Positions 18,401 through 27,280 of a stretch of DNA of 27,788 nucleotides are shown piece by piece. Below the pieces are notes generated by a model. That model worked only from the letters and a program-made list of their open reading frames with translations, made no database searches and was not told the origin of the DNA. How positions within the stretch are numbered: position 1 is the stretch's first letter; each line of letters begins with the position of its first letter. This DNA comes from Nitrosomonadales bacterium (GTDB lineage Bacteria; Pseudomonadota; Gammaproteobacteria; Burkholderiales; Gallionellaceae): assembly GCA_016716325.1 (NCBI GenBank), contig JADJWO010000004.1:1-27788 (forward strand). The letters run 5' to 3'. The position numbers and the translations under genes were made by a program.

Positions 18401-19949
18401 CGGCGGGCGCGCTGACGGTGACGAGCGACATCAGTGCTGACGGTAGCGGCACGGTGGACGTGAGGACGGGCGGCGTGAACGCGGTTGCGATCAACGGAGC
18501 GACGCTGAGGAGCGGCACGGGGCAGGTACAGGTGATCGCGGGCGGCGACATCACGACGAGCACGTTGAACGGCGTGACGGACGAGATCGCGACGACGGGG
18601 AATGCATTGCTGGTATCCGGCGGTGCGATCGGTGCTGCCGGCAACCTCATCGAGACCAATGGCGTTCTGACGCTGGCGGCTCAATCGCCTGGCATGCAGT
18701 GGCTGAGTCAGACTGCGGGCAACCTGACGGTGGGTGCGGTGACGGCACTCGCCCCGCTTGACGATGCGGTGGATAACGCGGCGTTGAGCAAGGCAGGTCT
18801 GGTGACGACGAACAGCGATATTTTTGTCGGAACCGTTAATGGCGGACTGGCGGTGACGCAAGCGATCAATCCGGGCGCGGCGAATGTGACTTTACAAACG
18901 CGTGGGGTCGGCTCGACACTCAGCCTGGCCGCGAATGTGGCGGCCAATATTCTGACTCTGGATGCCGGGTTGGATATCTCCCAGACGGCCGGAATCCTGA
19001 CCGCATCCAGCGCGGAAGTGCTGGCAGCAGGGAACGCCAGCCTGACCAGTAATACCAATGACCTGGTAAATCTGGCGGCGAACGTTACAGGTAATTTCGC
19101 TTATTACGATGCGAATGATCTGACCATTGCTGTGGTAGGCGTGACTACGGGTGTAGATGCCGGTACCGTGTGGATACGCGATGGTCGAGACCTGTTCCTG
19201 AATGCGCCCGTGATTGGCAGGTCTGCCGGCAATGCCGTCGTGCTGGCCGCCACGCGCCAGTTCTGGAACACCGCCGGAGCAAATGCTGTTTCTGCTCCGC
19301 CGGGCGCTGGCTGATTTACGACGACAATCCGGCTCTTGAGAATCGCCTTGGTGGTTTGACTTACAGCTTCCTGCGTTTGGGTACCACATACGATGGCTAT
19401 CCACCTGCAAGCGTCAGCGAGAGCGGGAATGGCTACCTGACTACGGCGCAGCAGTACATACCGCTGCAAATGGCCAGGCCGATTGGAGGAGCGCCGACTG
19501 TGGCTTCTTCCTCATCCTCCGGCAATTCATCAACCTCGATAATGCTGGCTTCCTTCACCTCGCCTCTTACCTTGAGCGATGTCGGCGGGCAGGTTGCCGG
19601 AATGAGAGAGGCGCTCAGTGTGTCTGTAAACGATGTCGTGATTGACTTGCCCGGTTCCACGACTGCGACTTCGTCGGCATTGACGCCACTGGTGGTTCAA
19701 GTTACGCCAGAGCGTTCCTTCGAGAGTTCTTTTGCTTCCTTTGTCCGGCAAGAACAGATGGTGGTGGACTTGGGGATGGATGATGGCGCGCCGATGCCAT
19801 CCTGGCTGAAGCTGGATGCAGACAAGAAGTCGGTCCGCGGAGTGATGCCTGCAGGAATCGGGGATGGGGTACAGGTTCTGGTAACGTTGCGGAATTCCAG
19901 CACTGGGGAAGAAGGCAAGTTGCTCCTGAAAATTATTCAGCGTAATTGA
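12426..19949 (+). CDS. Giant repetitive filamentous-haemagglutinin-like exoprotein (5' end unresolved)
   Basis: At least about 2,480 residues. Recognisable sequence begins with LNWALNAGTSVTW (about 12426), is interrupted by two poly-G runs, and then runs uninterrupted from about 12548 to 19304. A missing G near 19305 shifts the frame (PPG joined to RWLIYDDNP) and the protein ends at TGA 19947-19949. The bulk is a Gly/Ala/Thr/Asn-rich parallel beta-helix-like series, with recurring motifs such as LAANITG, DLTLNQSV, LTVGAVTAL and GNALLVSGG. It is almost free of Cys and low in Lys, as expected for a secreted adhesin. Near-identical 148-residue repeats lie at 16810-18830. The last ~100 residues resemble a cadherin/Ig-like module (APMPSWLKLDADKKSVRGV). 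There is no C-terminal autotransporter barrel, anchor or visible RTX repeats. The signal region is lost, so the export signal cannot be judged. Confidence 0.85.
12472..12547. repeat. Two poly-G runs (16 and 22 bases) around a GC-rich core
   Basis: G16 at 12472-12487 and G22 at 12526-12547 flank a GC-rich 38-base segment. The reading frame differs on the two sides (LNWALNAGTSVTW before, PGMVTLNGTVSSNGG after). They could be a phase-variable tract, but their length, their pairing and the disordered sequence just before them make a sequencing or assembly artefact more likely. Confidence 0.8.
16810..17250 (+). repeat. Tandem repeat copy 1 (441 bp, divergent)
   Basis: First and most diverged copy of the 148-residue unit of the exoprotein, counted from the GAGATC at 16810. 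It shares the LRQTAGNLTVGAVTAL, ANKAGLATTLGSNAAINVNA and TLRSGTGQVQVIAGGD segments with the later copies, but is three bases shorter. Confidence 0.85.
17251..17694 (+). repeat. Tandem repeat copy 2 (444 bp)
   Basis: Starts at GAGATCGCGACGACGGGG and differs from copy 3 by only about five bases by eye, for example CAGACAGTG against CAGACGGCG near 17375. Confidence 0.93.
17695..18138 (+). repeat. Tandem repeat copy 3 (444 bp)
   Basis: Nearly identical to copy 4; the single difference I see by eye is GAGGACT against GAGGACG (about 18022 and 18466). Encodes one full 148-residue module. Confidence 0.95.
18139..18582 (+). repeat. Tandem repeat copy 4 (444 bp)
   Basis: Nearly identical to copy 3. 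Copies 2 to 4 keep the reading frame because 444 is a multiple of three, so copy number can change without breaking the gene. Confidence 0.95.
18583..18830 (+). repeat. Tandem repeat copy 5 (partial, diverging)
   Basis: The first about 45 bases match the other copies, then similarity decays: GAIGAAGNLIETNGVLTLAA in place of GMIGADGSRIESNGVATLAA. It fades out in the KAGLVTTNSDIFVGTVNGG region. Confidence 0.8.
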
Positions 19950-22188
19950 TGACAATGAAAAAAAATCGTGTCGTAAACCGTTTTACAGGATGCACTCTGG
20001 TGTTGGCTCTTGCCATGGTCTTTCCGGCATGGGGGGGTGATTTCGATACATTCAGACTGGAAACCCGTGGCGATGACGAGGTCCTGCGTTTGATGCTGGA
20101 CGTGAAGGCCGGAGTGCTCCATGACGCCAGATTCGATGCCAGCGGCAAGGGATTCGTCATAGACCTCAAGAGTTCGGATCGGGAACAACTGGAAAAATAC
20201 TGCGTGAGCATCCTCCCGCGCATCCACTGGTGAAAGGCATCAGGATGAGGCCGCATGGAGATACGGCGACTTATCTGACGGTTGATCTTGCTAAACCCAT
20301 GGATGTGCTGGATGAGACGGTGGTGGCGACTGGCGATGACATGTCGCAATGGGAAATCGTGATGTCGCCACACTCGGAGGCGCCGGCACCGGGGTTACCG
20401 GACGGCGTGGCGGTGATCGAAGCCAAGGAAGAGGAAGGATTGGTAGACCTGGCTTTCCTCAGCAAACAGAAGCTCGACACCGAAGTCTCGGTGAAACATG
20501 ACCCGGAATCCGTGGTGATAGATATCCGTGGCATGAACCCCAAACAGGTGGAACAGGCTGTGGCAGAGTTTGTGAGCTTTACACCTCTGGTGACGCGGGC
20601 GCGCCTGAGCAAGGCGGGCAGGAACGTTGCGCGGGTGGTATTTGATCTGGCCGAGGAAGTTTCAGTGGTTGCCCAAAGTGCGGAGGGAGGTACGGGGGGC
20701 GAGAACTTGTGGGTGACCATAGGCACGCGGCGGCAAGTGGCGGCATACAAACAGGCGAAGGAAGCGGCCATGGCCGGTTTGCCTTCCGATCTCGATCTTA
20801 GGTTGAGAAAGGAAGTGCTTGAACTCAGCGGCAGCATTCCTCCCTTCGCGCTCAATCCGGTTGCACTGGACAAGGCTACGACAGGTCAAGAGGAGTCGGG
20901 ATTGGCGGGCTCGTCCACAAGGCAGTACGGGTTGCTGGCGTTATTCGATCGAGCTGTGGAGGCCGATCCCAAGTACTTGGCAGCGAAGGCGGAATACAAG
21001 GCCAACCTGGAGGCATCCCCGCAGGCCATAGCCGCTTACCTGCCAACCGCAACCTATGATTACCAAAGATCGAGTGCGCAGCAGAACGTGAAGCAGTCCT
21101 CCAATCCGGTCTATGCCCTGGGAAAACAGTCCTACTCTTCAGTGACCCACACGCTGACTATCACTCAGCCGATCATCAAGCCACAGGCTTTTGCCAAGAT
21201 CAGCCAGGCAAAAGTGTCGGAGGAACAGGCTAAAGTGAACCTGCTGGCGGCCGAGCAGGATCTGATCGTGCGTTTGTCCAGCGCGTACCTAGGGTTGGCC
21301 GCAGCCCGCGACAGTCTGACCTTGTCCAAGGCCGAGCGCGAAACGATTGCGAAGCAACATGAATTGGCTCAGGCGCGCCTGAAGAACGGTATGGGTACGC
21401 TTGTAGATGTGAGCGATACTGCGGGGCGTCTGGCGTTGTCCGAAGCCAAGGAAATAGACGCGCAGAACAAGCTTGACGATGCGCGACTGGCGATCAAGGA
21501 GATCGTCGGATTTGAAGCTGAGGCATTGCCCAGATTCCGGACAAATTTTGATGCCCGGCCGCCGTTGCCGGCAAAGGTGGAATCGTGGGTGGTTGCGGCA
21601 CTGGATCAGAATCTGGCGTTGCAGTCACGCGCCATGGCAGTGGAGATAGCGGCTATCGAAATAAACGGCCAGCGTGCGGGGTACTTGCCGACACTTAATC
21701 TGGTGGGAACTTCCACAGCACAGGATTCGGGAGGCTCCCTGTATGGGGGGGGCAGCAAGGTCAATACAAACGATATCTCGTTCAAGTTGAATTTCCCGCT
21801 GTTTGAGGGAGGGAGAACCAACTCTCTGGTGCGGGAAGCGGTTGCGCGCAAAGAAAAGAGTGAGCAGGAGCGCAATCAGGAATACCGGCATACCGAACGT
21901 CTGGCGCGCTCGTCCTTCCTGAATGTGACGGCTGGCGCAAAGAGCATAGAGGCCTTGAGAAAAATGGTGATCGCACAGGAAAGCGTGCTGCAGAGCAAGG
22001 TCAAGGGATTTCATTACGGGATTTACACGATAGTTGCGGTAGTGGATGCCTATCGTTTGTACTATGCCGCGAAGCGGGATTATTTCCAGGTGCGTTACGA
22101 CTATCTCGCGAACCGTCTGAAACTCAAGCAGGCGGTCGGAGCGTTGAGCCGCAAGGATCTCGAAGATATCAACCGGCTTTTCTACTAA
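19949..22188 (+). CDS. TolC-family outer-membrane channel with AMIN-like N-terminal domains (one frameshift)
   Basis: Outer-membrane efflux protein of about 746 residues, much longer than TolC-type proteins (about 430-480). ATG 19949 overlaps the exoprotein stop (TGATG), a strong coupling signal; ATG 19955 is a possible alternative. A signal peptide is visible (MKKNRVVNRF, hydrophobic core, AWGG). About 230 residues follow that resemble two AMIN modules: VIDLKSS ... HPLVKGIRMRPHGDTATYLT, then VVIDIRGMNPKQ ... VTRARLSKAGRNVARVVFDL. AMIN domains bind peptidoglycan in AmiC and PilQ. The OEP part starts at YGLLALFDRAVEADPKYLAA, with ITQPIIKPQ, long helices, LNFPLFEGGRTNSLVREA and a closing repeat. 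The frame breaks near 20198 (a missing C; KYLREHPPAHPLVKG restored). Probably the exit channel for the preceding exoprotein. Confidence 0.87.
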
Positions 22189-22204
22189 TCTTTCCCCGGT
22201 AATA

Positions 22205-22358
22205 TATAATGCGCGTGTTGCAGCTTGGCGGTGCGCAAATTTTGTGAGACTTTGAGCAAAGTAAACAAAATCAGCTCTGGTTTTCAAACAGTTTTGCTTG
22301 GTAGGTGGAGTGTCCTTGCGCTCCGCCAAACAAAGGCGAACGAAAGTTCGCCTTTTTT
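22205..22358 (+). ncRNA. Candidate small RNA or ppiD leader with strong -10 and terminator
   Basis: TATAAT at 22205-22210 is followed by a GC-rich discriminator (GCGCG), typical of stable-RNA promoters, although no good -35 hexamer is seen. No open frame of note follows, and the stretch ends at a clean intrinsic terminator, giving a predicted transcript of about 140 bases. Near its end, GGTGGAG (about 22302-22308) can pair with CTCCGCC (22321-22327). I recognise no known RNA family. Confidence 0.35.
22332..22358 (+). terminator. Intrinsic terminator before ppiD
   Basis: Stem AAAGGCGAAC with GTTCGCCTTT around a GAAA loop, then TTTTTT at 22353-22358. It separates the secretion block and the possible small RNA from ppiD, so ppiD needs its own promoter or read-through. 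Confidence 0.9.
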
Positions 22359-22395
22359 ATCTGTTGTTTCTTGAATAATTTCAGGTGTCATCGTT

Positions 22396-24294
22396 ATGTT
22401 CGATTTTGTCCATGAGAAAAAGCGGCTGGTGCAGATAGTTCTGGCGGTAATCATCCTCCCGTTTGCATTCTGGGGCGTGGATTCATACAACAAATCCAGC
22501 AATGCAGTCGTAGAAGCTGCCAATGTGAACGGTTCGAAAATCACCCTGCAGGAATTTGAAACTGCGTTGCGGCAGCAGCAAAACAATTTGCGCCAGATGT
22601 TGGGGCCGAATTTCGACGCGAAGATGCTCGACAATCCGGAAATAAAGACAGCCGTTCTGGATAATCTGGTCGCGCAACGTTTGCTGGTTGAGCGTGCCAA
22701 GGCTGCCGGCTTGACGGTGACCGATGACCAGGTGGCGCAGGTGATTGGCAGTATAGAAGCATTTCAGGAGAACGGAAGCTTCGACAATAAGCGCTATGAA
22801 TCCGCTCTGGCCGAGCAGTCTATGTCGCCCCCTGATGTTCGAGGCTCGCTTGCGTGATGATCTGCTCGCTCAGCAGGTGCGCGGCGCCTACTTGCAAAAT
22901 GGTTTTGCTTCAAATGCCGTGGCGGATAATCTCGCACGGTTGAACGAACAACGACGCCTGATCAGTGTGGCATACATATCCTTGCAGCCTTTTATGGCGC
23001 AGGCAAAGGTGGATGAGGCTGCACTGAAGAAATATTACGAGTCGAATCCGAAAAAGTTTCAACTGCAAGAGCAGGCCAGGGTCGAGTATGTGAAGTTCTC
23101 AATGCCTGATTTGATGGCGAAAGTTGATGTCAGCGCCGAAGATGCGCGCAAATACTACGCTGAACATCAAAGCGATTTTGGCAGCGCTGAGCAGCGTCAG
23201 GCTGCACATATCCTGATTGCCGTACCGCTTGCCGCCGCCCAAGCTGAACAGGACGTAGCAAAGCCAATGCCGAGAAACTGCTGCAACAAGTCAGGCAGGC
23301 TCCGGACAAGTTTGCCGATCTGGCCAAGCAACATTCTCAGGATCCTGGCTCGGCGGGCAACGGTGGTGACCTTGGGTTTTTCGGACGCGGTATGATGGTC
23401 AAGCAATTTGACGAGGCTGTCTTTGCGCTTAAGCAAGGCGAGATCAGCGGTCTGGTCAGATCGGACTTCGGTTATCACATTGTCAAGTTGATTGCAGTGC
23501 GCCCATCGCGTGCGTTGCCATTTGACGAGGTGCGTGAAAGTATCGTGAATAAATTGCGCCAGCAAAAAGGGGGCGACAAGTTCGCAGAATTGGCGGAAGC
23601 CTTCAGCAATACCGTTTATGAGCAAAGCGACACATTGAAACCTGCTGCGGAGCTTGTCGGTGCAGATATCATGCAAAGCGGCTGGCTGGCGAGCGGTATG
23701 GCAGGCGAGGAGCCTTGGACAGAGAAGATGTTGCAGGCGATTTTCAGCGAAGATGTGCTGAAGCATGAGCGTAATACAGCGGCTATCGAGGTGTCTCCGG
23801 ATACGCTGGTTGCAGCGAGGATACTTGAATATAAACCAGCTACTGTGCGCGCCTTCGCTGAAGTGCGGGATACGATCCATCAGGAGCTGTTGCGTCAGCA
23901 GGCAATCGAGCTTGCCGGCAAGCAGGGCAAGGCCGTTCTGGAGCAATTGCAACACGGAGAACAAACTGCATTAGACTGGAGCAAAGCGCAGGAAATTACG
24001 CGCGCACAACACGGCGACCTGGATGTTGATCTGGTACGGCAGATATTCCAGGCCAACGCAGCCAAACTTCCCGGGTTTGTCGGGGCGGAAGCAGCGCAGG
24101 GCGGTTATCTGCTGGTGCGTATTGCGGCTGTCAAGGACGGGGAGAAGCCCGATGAATTGAAGCGCAGCCGTTACGTGCAGCAATTGCGCCAGATGACCGG
24201 AGAAGAGATGTTCCGGGCGTACATGGCTGATGTCCGACAGCAGTCGACAATCAAGACGAATCTTCCCGAGACAGTGACGGACGTGGAACCCTGA
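22396..24294 (+). CDS. ppiD: Periplasmic folding chaperone / peptidyl-prolyl isomerase PpiD (two frameshifts)
   Basis: Inner-membrane-anchored periplasmic chaperone that meets proteins leaving the Sec translocon. The start MFDFVHEKKR is followed by one transmembrane helix (LVQIVLAVIILPFAFWGV), a SurA-type N-terminal chaperone region (VNGSKITLQEFETALRQQ ... LDNLVAQRLLVERA), a parvulin domain (QAAHILIAV ... HSQDPGSAGNGGDLGFFGRG ... FGYHIVKLI) and a C-terminal chaperone region. An extra C at 22828-22832 and a missing A near 23260-23263 break the frame. The restored length of about 633 residues is normal. ppiD directly follows hupB in E. coli and follows hupB and its tRNAs in many betaproteobacteria; here the 17.7-kb block lies between. 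Confidence 0.95.
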
Positions 24295-24321
24295 ACTTCC
24301 CGTTTTCCCGGGTATGAAAAT

Positions 24322-24350
24322 GACAACGCCACATTTTATGTGGCGTTGTC
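24322..24350. terminator. Convergent terminator hairpin between ppiD and the minus-strand gene
   Basis: A 13-bp perfect stem GACAACGCCACAT with ATGTGGCGTTGTC and a TTT loop. On the minus strand it is followed by TCATTTTC, so it best serves the minus-strand gene ending at 24375. It probably also stops ppiD transcription. Confidence 0.8.
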
Positions 24351-24374
24351 GATTGCGGCAGTGAACAGGGATTG

Positions 24375-25707
24375 CTATGTTGCTTGCTTGCAGTGATTCT
24401 CGACAAGCTGCTTTGCGATGATGTCGTGATTCAGCCAGATGACCGGGGCCGCAGGTTCGGAAGTTTCATAGAACATTAATGGTCCCGTTCCTTCCAGCAC
24501 CAGAGCACTCAGAAGATCGGTCACCAGAACCTTGCGGTCCTTGTGCATCTGGGTGATCCCGTCCGAGGTGCCTATCATCAGATCGGCCAACTCCCTGTTG
24601 TTGTCCATCGGCCAAGCCTCGAAATTGCGGAAGCCTGTCATGACATCGCTTGCATTGTAGGCATCGATCTTTTGCAGCAGACCCTCCAGCGTAGAGCTTT
24701 CCTGCAGCAGTTCTCGGCAAGTCTGCCATTGCGCTTCGGCCCATTCTCCGCCATTTTCGCGCTTCAATGCATTGAGTAGCGGAAACAATGAAAGCTCCAC
24801 ACCGACGAATATGTCGGAAGAGTTGGTGCGTATTTCCGGGCAGTTATATACCGTTGCCCTGATGCCGTTAGCCCAGGCAGCCTCTGCGATACGTTCGAGA
24901 AGCATCTTGGCGTAGCCTTGGGTGTAGTTGGTGTAGGTCTGCCACTGGTAGCCGCCATCGATCAGTATTTCGGTGCCATGGTAACCATACGCCGTGTAGC
25001 GTACCTGACCGCCGGTTTTTTCCAGCCGCGTCCGTATTGCGGAACTACCCTCGATCAAATGCTGGAAGGTATTGGCGGTAACCTCGTCGAAGTTCATCAG
25101 GATCAGCTTGCCGAGGTCACTGTCCAGCAAGGCTCGCGAAGACATGAAGCGATCTCCTGGCCCTTATAGATGCGGTTTGCGATGGCCAGAAACACCTTTA
25201 CCTTGGGGATGCCGCCTGCCATGGTGTGGGCGAAGAATACATTGCTGCCGTCCGCAATCATGCCGTCCAGCTCGGCCATCACCTTTGCGACAGAATCCTT
25301 GAAGCGTTTCACGCCGGCTTCGCGACACTTTTCGATATGTTGCCAGTCGAGTTTGTCCTCCTGCCAGCTTTTCAGGGTCATGTTGCCAAGCAGATCGGTG
25401 GGAGTGGCTTCGCCTGCAGGCGCATCCAGATCGAATCCTGCCATCAGCGGGACATTGATGATGCGCCCGCCGAGATTGGTTTCGGCCAAAGCCAGTTCTT
25501 CGCCGGTCAGCGGACGCAAGGCGTTGTTCTCGTCGCGTCGACCTACGGTTATGCCGATGAGTGTCATGCCCGACTTGCGGGCTTCGTCAACCAGGCCATT
25601 GGCATACCCCCGGCCGAACAACTCGCCAAAAAGTACAAAACATCACCCTTCCGAAAATATTTTTCTTCGGGATATCCCTTAACGAAACTCGTGAAGTCAT
25701 AAAACCA
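24375..25707 (-). CDS. FabMG-like enoyl-ACP reductase family protein (two frameshifts)
   Basis: Cytoplasmic protein of about 440 residues with no signal or membrane segment. Joining the frames gives YDFTSFVKGYPEEKYF, a dinucleotide-binding-like LFGRGYANGLVDEARKSG, FFAHTMAGGIPKVKVF, FMSSRALLDSDLG, YGYHGTEILIDG and YNCPEIRTNSSDIFVG. This matches what I recall of proteins named enoyl-ACP reductase FabMG family; the assignment is from memory and the substrate is not shown by the sequence. A missing G near 25133-25137 (restored GDRFMSS) and an error near 25620-25630 break the frame. The start is unclear: no in-frame ATG fits. The TGG at 25705-25707, just after an AAAGG ribosome site, is probably a misread start; the ATG at 25698-25700 is in the wrong frame. 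Divergent from ccmA and with no functional link to it that I can see. Confidence 0.6.
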
Positions 25708-25955
25708 GCCTTTCAGCTTTAACGAACAATTAAAAAGTATTCCGCTAATGATAGCCTGATTTGGCTTCTAACCAAACTGAATGAGAACTCATGCTGGCGC
25801 GGATGGGTCGAAAACGGTAATGTCGATCGCACTTCCAGTAATTTCCCGATCGTTCCAAAAGCTTGCTGATGGTGTGGGAATCGGGCCGCGCGGTAGGCTT
25901 TTCCGGGAGCCATCGTATATAATCCCGCGCTGTGAAATAACCGGGTTATCCCTCC
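25708..25955. promoter_or_regulatory. Divergent intergenic region with ccmA promoter candidate
   Basis: No gene is visible. TATAAT at 25918-25923, about 33 bases before the ccmA start, is a good -10 hexamer for the plus strand; no clear -35 is found at 16-18 bases. The minus-strand gene must also start in this region. Confidence 0.45.
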
Positions 25956-26570
25956 ATGCTGGAAATCAGCAATCTTGCCTGCAGTCGTGGCGATCACCGC
26001 CTGTTTTCCGGATTAAGCTTTACGCTTCATCCCGGGCAGATCATGCAAGTGCAGGGTGCGAACGGCAGCGGCAAGACCAGTTTGCTGCGCACGTTGTGCG
26101 GCTTCATGACGCCGGATGAGGGGGATATTGTCTGGGATGGCGAGAATATCCGTGAGCTGGATGAGGATTATTACGCGCAAATGCTGTACCTCGGGCACCT
26201 GAATGCCATCAAGGATGAATTGAGCGCGCTGGAGAACTTGCATATTTCGGCTGGACTATCCGGCATCGAGCTTGATGAAAGAGAAGTGATCACTGCTTTG
26301 CGCCGCATGGGTTTGCGCGGTCGTGAAATGTTGCCTACCAAGGTGCTTTCGCAAGGCCAGAGACGGCGCGTTGCGCTGGCGCGCTTGCTGGTGAGCGATG
26401 CCCGACTGTGGGTGCTGGATGAACCATTGGCCGCACTGGATGTCGGAGCAGTGTCCTTGATCCAGGAATTGATCGCGGAGCACCTGACTGGCCACGGGAT
26501 GGTGATTTTTACTACCCATCAGCCCTTGCAGGTGGCGGGAATGGATATGCGCAGTCTGTCGCTGTCATGA
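25956..26570 (+). CDS. ccmA: Cytochrome c biogenesis ABC transporter ATP-binding protein CcmA
   Basis: Cytoplasmic ATPase of the CcmABCD complex, which releases haem-loaded CcmE for cytochrome c maturation (system I). The intact 204-residue frame has Walker A GANGSGKTS (about residues 34-42), a Q-loop-like region, an ABC signature LSQGQRRRVALARLL, Walker B LWVLDEPLAALD and the H-loop TTHQPL. Length is normal for CcmA. It is followed 28 bases later by ccmB. Presence of system I implies periplasmic c-type cytochromes and a respiratory lifestyle. Confidence 0.96.
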   Translation: MLEISNLACSRGDHRLFSGLSFTLHPGQIMQVQGANGSGKTSLLRTLCGFMTPDEGDIVWDGENIRELDEDYYAQMLYLGHLNAIKDELSALENLHISAGLSGIELDEREVITALRRMGLRGREMLPTKVLSQGQRRRVALARLLVSDARLWVLDEPLAALDVGAVSLIQELIAEHLTGHGMVIFTTHQPLQVAGMDMRSLSLS

Positions 26571-26598
26571 GGATGCGCAGCATGGAAGTCATGGCGGC

Positions 26599-27280
26599 AT
26601 GAAAAAATCGACGATGCTCGGCCTGTTGGTGTTGGTGGTACGCCGCGATCTGGTACTGGCGATGCGCCGCCGCGCAGATGTGCTTACCACGCTGATCTTC
26701 TTCGTGATGGTGGTCAGCCTGTTTCCGCTGGGTGTCGGGCCGGAGATGGAGATGCTGCGCAAAATGGCTCCCGGTGTGTTGTGGGTCGCTGCACTGCTAT
26801 CTTCGATGTTGTCGCTGGGGCGGCTGTTTTCCGCCGACTATCTTGACGGCACGCTGGAACAGATGATGCTGGCGCCGCAGTCGCTATCGATGCTGGTGTT
26901 GGGCAAGATAACCGCGCACTGGATGGTGTCCGGCCTGCCGCTGGTGCTGATGGCTCCGGTGCTGGGACTGCAGTTCGATATGTCGGCGCAGGCAATTGGT
27001 GTGCTGATCGTCGGGTTGTTATTGGGACACCGATCCTCAGCATGATCGGCGCGATCGGCGCAGCCCTGACGTTGGGTTTGCGCGGCGGCGGCGTACTGTT
27101 ATCGCTGCTGGTGTTGCCGCTGTGCATTCCGGTGCTGATCTTTGGCACCGGAGCGGTTGAGGCGGTTTCAAGCGGACTGAACACGACGCCGCACCTGTCC
27201 TTGTTGGGTGCGTTACTGGTATTGGCGCTGGTATTCACCCTTGGGTGAGTGCGCAGGCGTTGCGAATTTCGATGGAGTAA
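26599..27280 (+). CDS. ccmB: Haem exporter membrane protein CcmB (two frameshifts)
   Basis: Integral membrane partner of CcmA. The sequence shows VVRRDLVLAMRRRADVLTTL, six expected hydrophobic segments, and the conserved FSADYLDGTLEQMMLAPQSL stretch near residues 76-95. A missing G near 27024-27027 (restored GTPILSMIGAIGAALTLGLR) and a missing C near 27239-27242 (restored TPWVSAQALRISME) break the frame. The restored length of about 227 residues is normal. The stop TAA 27278-27280 overlaps the ccmC start (TAATG). Confidence 0.94.

Noticed and set aside
16213..18861. An 882-residue open frame on the minus strand, and others at 12844-14526 and 15375-16898
   Set aside because: They lie antisense to the exoprotein, are rich in Arg/His or Val/Pro, mirror the 444-bp repeats and match no family; they are by-products of the codon use of the plus-strand gene.
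12426..19949. Exoprotein as a two-partner-secretion TpsA or an autotransporter
   Set aside because: No TpsB/POTRA barrel gene is next to it and its own C-terminus has no barrel. The N-terminal TPS domain cannot be checked because that region is unreadable, so this is not fully excluded.
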